Assembly (NCBI GenBank): GCA_033065855.1 | Contig: JAVXUO010000406.1 | Coordinates: 1-64,000 of the forward strand | From: Escallonia rubra | Lineage: Eukaryota > Streptophyta > Magnoliopsida > Escalloniales > Escalloniaceae | Direction: 5' to 3' | DNA: 64,000 nucleotides | Shown: piece by piece, positions 41,221 to 53,469 of the stretch | How the letters are laid out: every line of letters starts with the position of its first letter | Numbering within the stretch: the stretch's first letter is position 1 | Made by a program: the position numbers and the translations under genes | The notes under the pieces: generated by a model | The model's input: the letters and a program-made list of their open reading frames with translations, nothing else | Database searches by the model: none | What the model was told of the DNA's origin: nothing

Positions 41221-42831
41221 ATGGATAGGATACGGGCTATTCGTGGCCGGGCTGGACGCCGAGCTGCTTCCTCCCCGGTTAGTCCCACCTCGTCATTGCC
41301 TACTGATGACGAGGCACAGAGTGATCGCGGACAGCCATCGGGGGCCCAGCCCCAGCTGTCGCCGTCACCGTCGCCCCAGCCATCGCCGTCGCCCCAGCCA
41401 TCGCCGTCGCCCCAGCCGTCTCCATCTTCCGTGGGTTCTACCTCAGGTATAGTTGATAACGGTGTTTCCTACATTTTCGCTAGCCTTATATTTGAATTGT
41501 ATTAATGTCTGTGTTTTGTAGGATCTCGACGAGGCCGTGGTCCGACACGCGGGGTACGCATCGACCCCCAGCGTAAACAGAGAGTTACGCTCACGCAGGA
41601 GGGCCTGTAAGTACTAAAAATATCACCTCATGCCTTATGCCTAAAAATTTTGGGTGTTAATTTATATTTGAACTGTATTAATTAATTTAATTACTTATTT
41701 GGCAGGATCCTGGAGAATATGGCGAGGACGAAGATCGGCGTTCTTGTGAAGGGCCGATTCTTCGAGCCACGCCTGTACTGGAAGGAATGGGATGCCGCTG
41801 CGAGGGAGGCCCTATGGGAGGAGTGGCTGGTACGGTGAAGTATTTTTTTCAGCGTTAGTAAATGTTAAATTACAGTTTGTTTTATGTTGTTAATTTGTGT
41901 TATTGAATGCATTACAGGAGGGGTTCACGTTTGATACGCCTGAGCAGCAGGGACTGGGGCAGCAGGCTTTCTTTAATTACATCGGCAAGAATTACCGCCG
42001 ATGGCTCCACGATGCACGGGACCGGGCGAAGAGGGCGCTGCCCGCGGGTGCCCCGATGACGGACATGACGAAATATCCCCCACATTGGATATCTCACCGT
42101 GTATGGGGGGAGATGATAGATCGGTGGGCTGCGGATCCAGGTTGGGACGCCAAGAGTAAGAGCGGGGCTCAGAACAGACAGAACAGAGATCCGACGCACA
42201 CGGGGGGGTCGGTGCCACACGACATCGTCCGACATATGAACGCGGTCGAGCACCCGGATCTAGAGGAGGATGAGGTCATAGCTCTGACCTATACTCAGAC
42301 GCACGTGCGGAAGAAGGACAAGGACGAGACGCACCAGGCGGGCGACTATATTTCAGATATTGCCCGGCGGATCGATGTGAGTCAATTTATTTAAGTTAAT
42401 CTGTTTCTTTCTATCCTCGATGTCTGTTTCGTTAATTAATGCCATAACATATCGTTAAACCACTATTTTTGCAGGCCTCGTATGAACAGCTAAGGGGGTC
42501 CGAGCAGCAGTCCGGACAGCCATCAGCGTCCACTAGTACGGCTGCGAGTACTGGGGGGTTGAAGCGATGGCTGGATACGCCGGAGGTCGTGAATCGGCCG
42601 AAAGGCCGCATACGCGGCCTGCCTAGCACGACTCCTCGTGCCGTGATAGGAGCGTCCTCACCCCCTGCTGCCCCTCCACAGACACCGGCTCCTCGGCCTC
42701 AGTTGCACGAGGAGGATATCGAGCGCATTGCTACAGTGGTGTGCCGGATGATCAGGGAGCAGGGCACTGCTGGACTAGCCGCCCCGGCCCCGGATCAGCA
42801 GGATCCAGATCCGGGACTTGGGAACCCCTGA
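41221..42831 (+). CDS. CACTA-associated Transposase_24 (Ptta/En/Spm) protein, five exons, intact
   Basis: Exons 41221-41446, 41522-41606, 41706-41829, 41918-42376, 42475-42831; all GT-AG and in frame, 416 aa. Ser-Pro-rich N-terminus with six SPSPQPSP-type repeats (residues about 40-68), a basic RGRGPTRG stretch, then KIGVLVKGRFFEPRLYWKEW, KNYRRWLHDARDRAK, YPPHWISHRVWGEMIDRW, SGAQNRQNRDPTHTGGSVPH and DEVIALTYTQTHVRKKD, which fit the plant Transposase_24 family. A C-terminal HEEDIERIATVVCRMIREQ helix may be for dimerisation. Such proteins are the TNPA-like partners of CACTA transposases and bind subterminal repeats. It is open throughout, though its partner transposase is broken. Confidence 0.85.
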
Positions 42832-43074
42832 TGAGCCCCTTCCCGTGCCCGTTCCTAGCTTCCCCCCCTCCCTGCGCCCGGGTTGTACTCTTCTCCCCTC
42901 TCCTAACCGGCTATCTCCGGTTCTCGGCTTGTACATGTATTAGTTTCTTTTATAATAAATATTTTTTCTAATTGATTATATATATTTTTTCTGTATTTTG
43001 CTTATTGCGCGTTGTTGTTGAGAATTGTATTTCTGTACAGGTTTAGGTAATTGAAAAAAAAAAAAATTTAAAAA

Positions 43075-43440
43075 AATATTGACTTTTGGCGACGGATTTA
43101 TTCCGTCGCTAAAATATTCCTTTCAATTAAATATTTAGCGACGGAATATTCCGTCGCTAAATATGTAATCCGTCGCTAATTGGACAAAAAAGAAAATAAA
43201 TTAAAATTTCTAAAAATATAATTAGCGACGGATATTCCGTCGCTAATGAAAAATAAATCCGTCGGTAAAAATCACATATTTAGCGACGGATTTAAAAATT
43301 CCGTCGCTAAACTATTAGTGACGGGCTTTTATACGAGGGATTTTTAGCGACGGTGAATCCGTCGCTAATTCCTTTAGCGACGGATTTTGGGCTTTTAGCG
43401 ACGGATTTACCTGTCGCTAAAAGTCTGTTTTCTTGTAGTG
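43075..43440. repeat. CACTA right terminus with subterminal repeats
   Basis: The stretch ends TCTGTTTTCTTGTAGTG at 43440, the inverse of CACTACAAGAAAACAG. Inside it TTTAGCGACGGATT and CCGTCGCTAA alternate more than a dozen times in both orientations, as expected for subterminal transposase sites. 42832-43074 is the 3' flank of the Transposase_24 gene. Confidence 0.92.
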
Positions 43441-44985
43441 TTATATCTAGCTTCCCAATCTTCATTGATATGTGTTCCTAAGCATTATCTCACATGCTCC
43501 ATAGTTAGTGATGCCCATTTAAATCAATGTTGTTTTTTATATTTATTTCGAAGTGTGGTCATGAAACGTATTAGGATCCTTTATCGGAAGACGACAACAA
43601 ATCGAGGCGATATTTGTCACTAAAGAGGTTTTAGCAACATAAGCAATGACGACTTTCTCATGATACTTTTGATTGACAACTACATTTATTTATAGAGCTA
43701 CAACTTGTGCACGTTGGACAGGCCCGATGGTCGGATCATGCCTAGCCCATTATATATAAAAAAACCCGTGCTCATGTCCAACCTTATCCATTTACGGGCT
43801 GAATATGAAAATTATGGTGGACACAAGCTGGACAGGGTGGACATGGCTGCCCACATGTTGTCCATGATTACAAATTGATTTTGATTTGCTGAAATTTGAA
43901 TCATATCAATAGTTATTCAAGTCTAATAATTAGTCCTGAATTTTTGTTTACCTAGCTAATTTTTAAGCATATCAATTACCATATAAGTATATGGAGAAAA
44001 GTATAATGAAGTTCCAAAATAATTTCAAATATTAGCATGTAAATAATGTTTTAGCACAAAATAAACAAAAAGAAAAATACACAAGTCTCGACTCCTATAA
44101 TAAGAAACAAAGTAGAAAGAAAGAAGTTTTCAAAAGGTCTTCAAACTCATATGCAAGGATCTTGAAGACTAAAGAAAAAAGAGTGTGTGTATATATTGTA
44201 CAGATAAAATTAATATTCATAACTTAGGTTGTATACAAGTTGGATGTGCTGGAAACCTGACGGACCGGACGGGCCTTCAAATATTTTTGCCTATATCAAA
44301 CCTATATTTGTTACGGGACCAAAATTTTGTACCTACGTCTATCACGGTCTCTGTAAAAGTAAACACAAGCCCATATTTCTACGAGATGGCATAGATTGTC
44401 AACAATTGCAGTCCAAATTGCAACCTCCTAAGAAAAAATAGGATACTTTTCATGCTCAACCGGCCATGTGCAGTTTGAAAAAACATACGTACAATACAAC
44501 GGCCTCATTTACATGCCACTATCCAATAAAGTAACACTAAGATGCCAAGTAGGATCCTCGTCACCATATATCACCGTTAGAACTGAACCAGGAACACAGA
44601 CGACGCCCATGGATTCATGCATCCACATCAACATAATTGAACTGCGTTCCGTCCATTGCGAACTAAAACAATGGCTAATGGCTCGGCCATCACGAACCAT
44701 CCTGACGGGGGCGCACCTCTACGGCAGCACCGTCGACCTACTAGAATTTGGGACAAGATTCCACTGCAGCACCATCGACCTCCTTGAATGGCAGTTGATG
44801 TAACGTGGTCATCAACTGCCATTCTGCTGGAAAAACTAAACTTTGTTACTATTTTTTTTCTAGCAATGAATAAGGTGAGATGAGGCCAAAATAAACAAAA
44901 TGTAACTGAGCGCAACATGACTAGCCTATAGAAGAAAGAACAACCCATTGTGTTTGTCACTTGAATACCTAGGTACATGCCATGC
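43441..44985. other. Spacer, no gene recognised
   Basis: About 1.5 kb of AT-rich sequence. GACAGGCCCGATGG and GGACAAGCTGGACAGGGTGGACATGG-like text at about 43700-43870 resembles hAT-type non-autonomous ends but no pair of ends is found. The open frames at 44470-44980 show no family. Confidence 0.5.
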
Positions 44986-47900
44986 TTAAATTTTAATGCG
45001 ATCCCTGGTGAGTTGAAGTTCAGTGATCACATCACTGATGGCCATTCTTTCCCTTGGCAATTCCACAGAACAAGCAATTCCAACCCTAAAAACTGAAGAA
45101 AGGCACTTCTCAAAATTATCAAATGTTGGTGGTTTCCTGCCTTGAAACGTTCCACTCGTTGTCTCTTCTTCCTCTCCTTCATTTTTGAGAAGTATGGGAT
45201 CCAAAATCTCCATAACCCGGTCCGGCGTAGCCATCTTAACAAAGGTCTGAAGGCTTAGATCGTCACGAAACATATCATCGGTGGGTCTTTTCCCTTTAAA
45301 TATCTCCAGTACGAGGATTCCGTAGCTGTACAAGTTACCATATGTGGAAACCTCACAACCCATCCCATACTCGGCATAGTTGACCATACAAGTGTTAGTT
45401 CCTGTATACTCTTTCTTTGGCAATTTAAATGGCTTGATAGACTAACTCTATTTATTTTATTTTCCACTAGCCCATAGCATAATTTTGAGTAATTTGAAGT
45501 TTGCTTCCTACAGAATATTCCCTAACTTCTGATCTCTTTCAATTGATTTAGGTGGTCTCTACTCTAATCTATTGTTAGTAACGAAGCAGATGCATAACGT
45601 TGCATTAATAGCAGATATCAAGGGGAGAGAGAGGCCGTAAGAGGGAAAGACAAAGTGATGAAGAAAGATAACCTGGAGCAGCATATCCAATAGTCCCCTT
45701 TTATTCCCATGGAACTGTGTTGGTGTCCAGAAATTATGTCTGGTCTCTGGCAGAAATCTTGCCAACCCAAACTCACCAACGTGAGCAACTAATTCTTTGT
45801 CCAACAAAATGTTACTGGGCTTGAGATCACAATGGACCAGCGACGTTCCACTATGTTGATGAAGATAATCAATTGCACAAGCCACATCAATAGCAATATT
45901 TAGCCTTTGCAGTAATGTTAAACTTCTAGGCTCCTCGTTCTAACCACCAACTCTAGGACTCCGATGCAACCAACTATCCAAGCTTCCATTCTCCATGTAT
46001 GCATAAACAAGCGCCTTGAAATCGTTACCTTGAAAAGCAATGCTTGAACAGATAGCGAAGATCTTCTCAAGATTCCGATGCCTAATACTTCGCAAGGCTT
46101 CACACTCATGAATGAAACTCTTGGTAGCGCCCCCAACATCAAGGTTGAGTACCTTCACCGCTACAACTTTTTCATACTTCTCTAGAGTTCCTTTATACAC
46201 GGAACTGAACTTTTTCCCGAACCAATCAAATTGGTTTGAGAGAACCCGTCAGTCGCTTTATGAAGACTTCCATACGAAACTTTTGGGAGCATATCCTTTT
46301 TTGGAAATCGTGATGGACAAAACCTGATTGATATGTCTCCTTTTGTAAACGAAAACATAAAGGAGGACAAAAATAAGTACCATGATCCCTCAAGCTATTG
46401 GTATGACCAGTCTTAGTACATGGAAGACTTTATACTTCTTTGAAACTTCTTTGATGGTGCATTTAGGCAACTGTAGTTCGATCTGGAACACCCCCACAAA
46501 GCTTTATATTTCCATCCAAAGCAATTCTGCTTGAATCGTTGAGAATTCAATCTAGCGGCACCTCACCATCAAAGCCATTGAAAGAGATATTCAAACCTTG
46601 CAAAAAGGGAAAGCTGCCCAAATAGCTTGGGATTTTCCCAGTCAAGTTGTTGCTAGAAAGATCTAGGAACTCAAGACCTCGTAAAGAGCTTAAAGATGGA
46701 GGAATGCCTCCTCGAAATGAGTTACCAGCAATAAAGAAGCCCGCCAAACTCCTGCAACCGCCAAGACTACCCGAAATTTCACCTGACAGTTTTTTATTGG
46801 AAACGTCAAATGAATTCAAATTTCCAAAGTCACTTTCCCCCAGGAGAAGGAGACCTGTTAAACGGTTGTGTGACAGGTTGAAAGCTTTCGATAAGGAAGA
46901 TATACCGAAAATATCTTTGGGTATGTTACCATTGAGGTTGTTTCCAGATAGATCCAAGAAAAACAAATTTTTGCAATTCCCGATGCTAGATGGTATGCTA
47001 CCCTGGAGATTGTTTGCATCTAAATAAAGTTCGATCAGTAAGGTTAAATTTCCCGAAGAAGATGGAATGTCCCCAGATAATTTGGTTCCCGAGAGACCCA
47101 TTAACCTGAGTTTTTGAAGATTCCCAATTGAATCAGGAATACTGCCTGTGAATTGGCTGAACCCTAAAGCAAGCACCTCTAAGTTGGCAAGCTTCCATAT
47201 CTCAGCAGGAATGTTTCCATGTATCTGATTTTTCTGTATATTAAAGACTCGAAGTGTTGAAAAGTTTCCGATCAATTTGGGGAGAACCCCTCCAAGACGA
47301 TTGTCGTGCATACTTAGAACATCTAATTTTGTACAATTGACTAACGAGGGCAAAAAGTTCAAGTCATCAGCTTCCCCATCTCCTAGGTTGTTAAAATCAA
47401 GTGCAAGCCACTCCAGATTTCTATGAAAGTTAGGCACTTTTCCAGTAAATCCGTTTACACTTAATCCGAGCCTCGTTAGCTGCGATGCATTTGATATAGT
47501 AACAGGAATAGGTCCAGTAAATTTATTTACTGCAACATTTAACCATGTGAGTCTTGGAAGAGTTAGGCCCACGTCTGAAGCAAGTCTACCGTTAATTTGG
47601 TTCACGAGAAAATCAATCATTTCTAGAGATGACACATTGAATATTGACGGAGGGAGCGTACCAGAAAGCTTATTCATGTAGAATCTGAGATACCGCAAAT
47701 ACCTTAAGAGCCCTAAAGTATCCGGAACACTTCCCTGGAAATTGTTTCCTGCTCCTGAAATGTGTTGTAGGCTCCATATATTACCGAGAGAAGCCGGTAT
47801 TCCTCCTGTAAGATTTTTGTTGTCCATTATCAAGATCTCCGTCTTTGACAACGATTGAAACTCCAAAGGTATGTTGCCCATAAGTCTATTCCCACCGAAA

Positions 47901-48151
47901 TCAAGGTATCTAATATTTAGGCACCGTGAAATATTTGAAGGAATTTCAGATGAAAATGAATTGTTTGCAAGTACTGATATCTGCAATCTTGATAATGATA
48001 ACCGTCCGATTTCTTGAGGGATTTTTCCAATGATGTCATTGTCATTTAGAACAATCCCCCTAAGAAAGCTCATATTACCTATGGCAATACAATTGCTATG
48101 ACGCGTTGGAGCCTTGAGCCACAAGTTACACCTTCCCACATACAGAAATGA
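44986..48151 (-). pseudogene. LRR receptor-like kinase (subfamily XII type) pseudogene, 5' cut by CACTA
   Basis: Read right to left: HFCMWEGVTCGS (N-terminal cap) abuts the CACTA end at 48152; a frameshift near 48080-48100; about 18 LRRs (48090-46550; for example NNLQGSIPSSIGNCKNLFFL); KLCGG and ELQLPKCTIKEVSKKYKVF; a transmembrane segment (GIMVLIFVLLYVF, with TGA just before it near 46395); kinase domain with [21 protein letters not shown] at about 45942, HCDLKPSNILL, EFGLARFLPET (DFG changed to EFG) and a frameshift before GTIGYAAP; last exon YGMGCEVSTYGNLYSYG to the stop at 44986. Intact relatives (EFR, Xa21, At3g47570-like) are plasma-membrane pattern-recognition receptors. At least two stops, three frameshifts and loss of the signal peptide make this non-functional. 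Confidence 0.9.
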
Positions 48152-48285
48152 CACTACAAGAAAACAGGTTTTTAGTGACGGAATTTGGCTCCGTTACTAA
48201 AATTCCGTCACCTAAAAAGGCTTTTAGTGACGGAATTTGCTCCGTCACTAAAATTCCGTCACCTAAAACTAACCAATGATAAGAT
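48152..48285. mobile_element. CACTA-type left terminus inserted in the LRR kinase
   Basis: Begins CACTACAAGAAAACAGG at 48152, same tip as the element ending at 43440, then repeats of TTTTAGTGACGGAATTTG and CCGTCACTAAAATTCCGTCA. No matching right end is found to the right within the window, so this is a broken end or an element whose other end is unrecognised. Subterminal motif is GTGACGGA here versus GCGACGGA at 43080-43440, so the families differ. Confidence 0.85.
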
Positions 48286-49640
48286 GTAAAAATTAATATA
48301 AATTTAGTGACCAAATAATTCTTTGCTAGAAGTTTTGGCGACTAAATATCTAATTTTGATTATNTTTTTGTTTTTTTTTTAGCTTTGGAGAAAAGCCCCA
48401 AATGTATAATCTTAGGGCTTTTTTTTCTTTCATTTCCCTCTCCCTCTTTGAGCTCCCGCCGCCATCTTCAATTCCCCAAAGCTCTCACCACCGCCCCCTT
48501 CCTTTCTCCCCATTCCGTCACCGCCGGCCGATCTTTCACCTTCGCCCCCCGCATCCACTGCCTCTCTCTCGATCTTTCACTGCCGACCCCTCCCTCCGGC
48601 ATCCATCTGCCCAGTACGTCCAACGCCGCCTCAACCTTGTTTCGTCAAGAAAGCAGTTGGCGCCTTTTAGGAGAGCAATCTCTTCAAATTGCTAACAATT
48701 TCTAATATGTACGCATGAGAACTTGAAGATCTCGAGGCAAGGTTGCTAATTTTTACTTAATCTCATGTTTTTGGTGCAAATTTTCTTTTGGCAAAGTTGA
48801 ATTCTTGACGGGTTGGTTGTTGAATTACACACGATTAGTTTGTGGCGAAATTGTAAGTTCTAATTTTCAAGAATTTGTGTTGGTTAACAATCTTTATGAA
48901 TAATTTGAGCACAACAGTCCCTTCAATTGTGAAACTATCTAATTTGAACTATCTTAACTATTATCGACCTCTTGGCACTTTCGTGGAGAGCCTCGTCTCA
49001 CCTAACAGTAGCAATGGTAAGGGTATAAAGAAGAGTGAAGAGAAAAAGAAGAAGTGAAGATTGACATTGGTCCTATAGTTTGTTTCTCTGTGTGGGAGAA
49101 ATTCCATATAAATGATATGGTAGCTAATGAAAGTAGACTGCTTAGGTCGCCTAGCTAATTGCTTAGATGTGACTTTCAGAAAGCTTTCGGTGATTCCTCC
49201 CCAAAACTTTGAATAGCCATTCGAAACGATAACCACTTGCGGTGAATCTGTTATTTTTTTCCGAGTAAAATCAGCAATTAACTTTGAACTTTTGCTTTCT
49301 CAAAGGTTGGAGTCTTAATCATTTACCAAAGTAACAGTAGAAGATCCAATCCGCAGCCATGAAAGAGGTATCGTATTTATCTTCTCTCTCACTGGAACAA
49401 TTTGCTTGATTTCGTCATTTTTTGCTTATTATTGGATTCTGTTTGCGCATAGAATTTCTATCAATCATCAAGAACTATATGGACTCATCAATTCACAAGA
49501 AATGGCAAACACCCAGATCAGAAGTTCGAACTAGGGCATGCGTATTGTTTGCACTACAAAATATATTTTTTACTAATAAGTTCACTTTGATTAAATGCCA
49601 CTAAATGGCATTTACTTTTTATTATTTCTGAAGAAATAAA
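48286..49640. other. Region beyond the CACTA end: CT-rich leader-like sequence, no gene recognised
   Basis: Contains one ambiguous base (n at 48364), a CT/CCG-rich stretch 48400-48620 like a plant 5' UTR or a captured gene fragment, and AT-rich sequence. Short open frames (48385-48705, 49422-49604) show no family. Confidence 0.5.
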
Positions 49641-50300
49641 GGAAGATTCAAGAAGTGAAAGAAACCAACTTCTGAAAATGTGACCCTATTGATAAGGGAT
49701 CATTGTGGTTGGTTACTTATTAGTTGGGTAGTTATTTTCTAAGTGGGTAGTTTCTTGTAATGGTAGTTATTTTCTACAAAACCTCTAGTATAAATATTGG
49801 GTCAAAGAAGAAAAGGAGGACACACACAATCAATCATCAACTAGACAAATTAGTCTTTTTCTTTCTTTAGTTTAGAGGCTTTTGCTGCCATCGATAGGAA
49901 GTTTAGTTTCCAGACTTGGAAAGTTTGCTGTGTAAACATTCACAATCAATCGAAGCTCTCTTTGTCATTTATGGGCGCGTAGTCTTTTACATGCAATTTC
50001 CATCTGTTCGTCAAAGTTTCTCGCTTTCAAGGAAGTCCTCAGGCCCGAGGGGCCAAAAAGATCCCGCACTTTTAATCGATCGTGCCGCCGGCGCACCGAT
50101 CGATAGTGATAAATGTGTTCATAAGCCATCCTCATTTTATCCGGGCTTGGGACTGGCTGCATGTAAACAAACAGGCGAAGTTACTTATGTTTTTATATAT
50201 ATGGAAAAATATCTATCTTGCTTGTAAAATCTTTTATATATATAATTTGTGAAAAAATTTATTCTTAAAACTTGAGAAAAGAAAAATAAAAAGAAATTAC
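49641..50300. other. LTR-like fragment and spacer
   Basis: 49690-49900 has the look of a Copia-type LTR: three related copies of TAGTTATTTTCTA / GGTAGTT, CCTCTAGTATAAATATTGGG (TATA plus start region) and ACACACAATCAATC. No partner LTR or PBS is found. The rest is featureless. Confidence 0.35.
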
Positions 50301-52259
50301 CTAATCATCCGGAAGTACTTCAACGTCCGAGTCACTGCTCTTCCTATCATCAATCGGTCTATCTTGCTCGCGATATTTCGCCTCAAGATAATCCTTTCAA
50401 CATACACATAGCTCGAGCGACTCGGGGTTAAGACAACTCCTCCTGTAATCCAAAACCCTCCCGCTCGCTGAAAATGCTGACTCTGAAACAACCGTGGAGG
50501 CTTGCACTGGTAGTACATCCCGTGCAATTTGGGATAAAGTTTTATACATGTTTTGATTTTGTTTCCAAAAATTTAACAAATTAAAATTAACATGTTCTTG
50601 CATTAATAAATCAAAAAAATGATCACCATTGGAATATACACCAATCTTATTAAAAAAAGGAAAAAGTAGACGAACCTGCAGAATTAGAAGTACCTTCACC
50701 AGGTAGTTGTCTTGCTACTAGATGTTCAAAGCCCTTAAGGTATGGCGCATAATACCTCTCAGCAGTCGATGATGAAGCTCACCCGCGCACATCAACAAAA
50801 TTACAATAGAGGTTGAATAGTTCCTTAAATGTCTTGCTCACTTTCCTGTGTGTTTGGTTGTGTCTGCTATTGGGTAGCACATTAATCTCGATATCTCTTG
50901 TATCGAGACGTTCACGCCATGCAACTTTAACCTAGGATCTAAACAAGTAGCCACAACAAAAACAACAGGCAGTTCACTCCAATATTTATTAAACTTTTTA
51001 TCCATAACTTTTCCGAAAGGGTCCTATATATTTCCATTTTGTTAACATTGTAGCCATCTTGAGAATTTCTATTACAGTGAGAGGAGAGGCGGGACAGTAC
51101 GTACCAGACAATAAATTGGTAAACGTGAAAATACCTTAAAAAATTCAGCTAGATGTGTAACCATCTGCCATCCCGTGGGAGTTGGCAAGCCGGCTGGGAA
51201 CGAGGTTAGTAGAAAATGCATATAGACTTTTTTGTATGCCAGAATATGTAAAAGCATATGATATGTAGAGTTGCACCTATGGACCACATTTGTAAGTGGT
51301 CTACTGCGAGACATATTATATTGAACACAAAACGCTTTAAATTATTGTGTTCTCAGACCCGAACTATTAACATACGCTGTCATACCCCTCATTTTAAGAA
51401 GAATATCTCCTGCAGCAGCTAAATCATCTTGAACAATTAAATTAATTATATGACAAACACAACGAACATGAAATAATTTACCAAAAAGTACCGGTTTGAG
51501 GCTCTCCTCTAAAGCATCAACAGCAGCTGCATTGTTAGTAGAATTATCAAAACTAATACTCATAATCTTATCCTTTAATTTAAACGTGGTACATGCTTTA
51601 AGTATAATAGTAGTAACGTTAATTCCATCATGCGAAAAAGGAAAGAATTCGAAAGCGATGGTTCTCTTGTTCATAATCCAATCTGCATCAATCCAATGGG
51701 CCGTCACACAAGCATAACTAACAAAAGTAAACGGAGATTGCCAAATATCAAAAGAAAGACTAACTTTACCATCAAAATTATCGAAATAATCGATCAGGCG
51801 TGCTTTAGCAGCATTATACTGCTAGAATGCATCGGATCTAGTTGTGTTTCTATGAACCTTTTTGTACAAAGGTTGCACGTAGGTGTTCACATATCTAGAG
51901 TGCTTAGCATTATTGGCAAAACTAAAGGCTTGTTTATTATGAATAAAAAATTCAACAAGACCGTCTATTTGCTCTCGCTGATTATAAACAAATAACTTAC
52001 CGTTAAAATATAACAGCGTTTGGCTAGGTTCGACGTGGCCTTGTCGAGGTGCACACTGAGGGTAATGTCTGTTAAGATGTCCATTACCACTACCAGTGGA
52101 AACTAATTTAGCACGGTACTTACATCGAGCTTTTCGGACGCCGTCCACCGTAATCTCATCAAAATGATTCCAACACTCGGCTTTCTTTTTTTTCACCTTT
52201 TGGACTTCTGGCTGACTACCGAAAGGATTGCTCGGCCTTTCTCCATCACGACCGCTCAT
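50301..52259 (-). pseudogene. hAT transposase pseudogene
   Basis: Fragments on the minus strand in the correct order: an N-terminal BED-type finger (ECWNHFDEITVDGVRKARCKY, GNGHLNRHYPQC) in which the second Cys of C-x2-C is Arg; core text TAHWIDADWIMNKRTIAFEF, ISFDNSTNNAAAVDALEESL and HVRCVCHIINLIVQDDL (51342-51707); and the C-terminal hAT dimerisation domain LPVQASTVVSESAFSASGRV, LDYRRSCLNPESLE (50397-50699), then TGA and a remnant tail to TAG at 50301. Several frame breaks and stops separate the pieces. It is of the RICESLEEPER/DAYSLEEPER-like plant hAT kind and non-functional. Confidence 0.88.
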
Positions 52260-53249
52260 CGGGTTAACATTATGCCACGGAGTAGTAGCTTCGCCAACCG
52301 AGCTGCGTCCTTGACTAAAATGAGTGCTATCTTGTGAAGGCGTGTATTCAATATCTGGAATGTTTTGATTGAACTTCCAATTGGCTTAGGTATCTATCAT
52401 ACAGCCTGTACTCATTCGTCTAGGAACGAATGGTTGTATAATGCTTGGATTGGTGTTTGTGATGGTCGTGGTGGTGGTGCTTGTGCTGGTGGTGGTGTTT
52501 TTTGTGATGATGATCCACGCTTCAATTTCTTCAATATTGCAGTCATATTTGACACTAAACTTTTTTACTAGATTGGAAAATAAAACTAGAGCAGTAATAA
52601 GTAATTAGAAATAACAATTAAAAAGAATTAAAGAGTAACAAATGAATAAGAGTAATTAGTAATTCAAAATTGGAGAGAGTTAGTAATTAAAAAGAATTTA
52701 GTAATAGTAATTAATAAATAAGAATTCACTAATTACTAATTACTAATTAGTAAACAAAATAATTAGAGAGTAACAAATGAATAAGAGGAGTAGCTAGTAA
52801 TTGGAATTTAGCAAGAGTAGTAATTAGTAAACAAGAGTACTAATTAGTAAACAAGAGTAGTAATTAGCAAGAGTAGTAATTGGAGAGGGAAATAGTAGCA
52901 AAGCTTGTAGAAATGTAGAATGTTTAGATAAGAGAGAGTAAGAAGATTGGTGTGAAATTTTTGAAAGAAAGGGTGCAAATTTATAGATTTTTTAAAGTCC
53001 ACAAAAGACCAAAATGCCCCTTAAAATTTGTCGTTTATAGGTTTTGGGGAGGGTAGAAGTGTAAAAAACTTTAAAAGAGTTGGAAAATTTAAGTTGGACC
53101 AAAATACCCCCCAAACTAGCCGTTAAATTGGTGTTGGGGGAGGGGGTAAAGTGGAATTTAGGGAAATAATGAGGAATATGGCCGTTGGGGGGAAAAGAGG
53201 GGGGTGAATAATTTTGAAAATACGTGGGGCATGTCACTTTAGGGCCAGA
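52260..53249. other. hAT 5' region: AT-rich simple repeats
   Basis: Includes AGTAATTAGTAAACAAGAGT-type short tandem repeats (52560-52880) and a ~70-bp CCAAAATGCCCC-like repeat at 52980-53120. No gene. Confidence 0.6.
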
Positions 53250-53469
53250 AATCGGGCAAAAAAACAGGCCGAAGCCCGAGTCAAAATCGGGTCAGCCCAT
53301 TTTTTAGGCCGGGTTTGACCCGAACTTTTTATACAAATCTCTAGCCTGGTCCAAGCCCTAGTTCAAAGCCCTAAAAACACGGCCCGCTACTGTTCATATA
53401 TTATGCCGGGCCAAAAACGGGCCGGGTCGGGCCAACTCGCTAGCCGCCGGGCTCTTTTGATACCTCTAT
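53250..53469. repeat. Probable hAT terminus with GGGCCGGG subterminal motifs
   Basis: Dense GGGCC/GGCCC motifs, ending CCGCCGGGCTCTTTTGATACCTCTA. Read inward this starts TAGAGGTATCAAAAGAGCCC, a typical plant hAT tip. It meets the MuDR-type transposase ORF at 53470, which suggests the hAT inserted into that MULE. The other hAT tip is not found near 50300. Confidence 0.65.

Noticed and set aside
44468-44978. Two ORFs of 111 and 116 aa
   Set aside because: They overlap on opposite strands, match no family and lie in a spacer near a pseudogene.
46647-47027. Plus-strand ORF of 126 aa
   Set aside because: Antisense to the LRR region, which is strongly recognisable on the minus strand.
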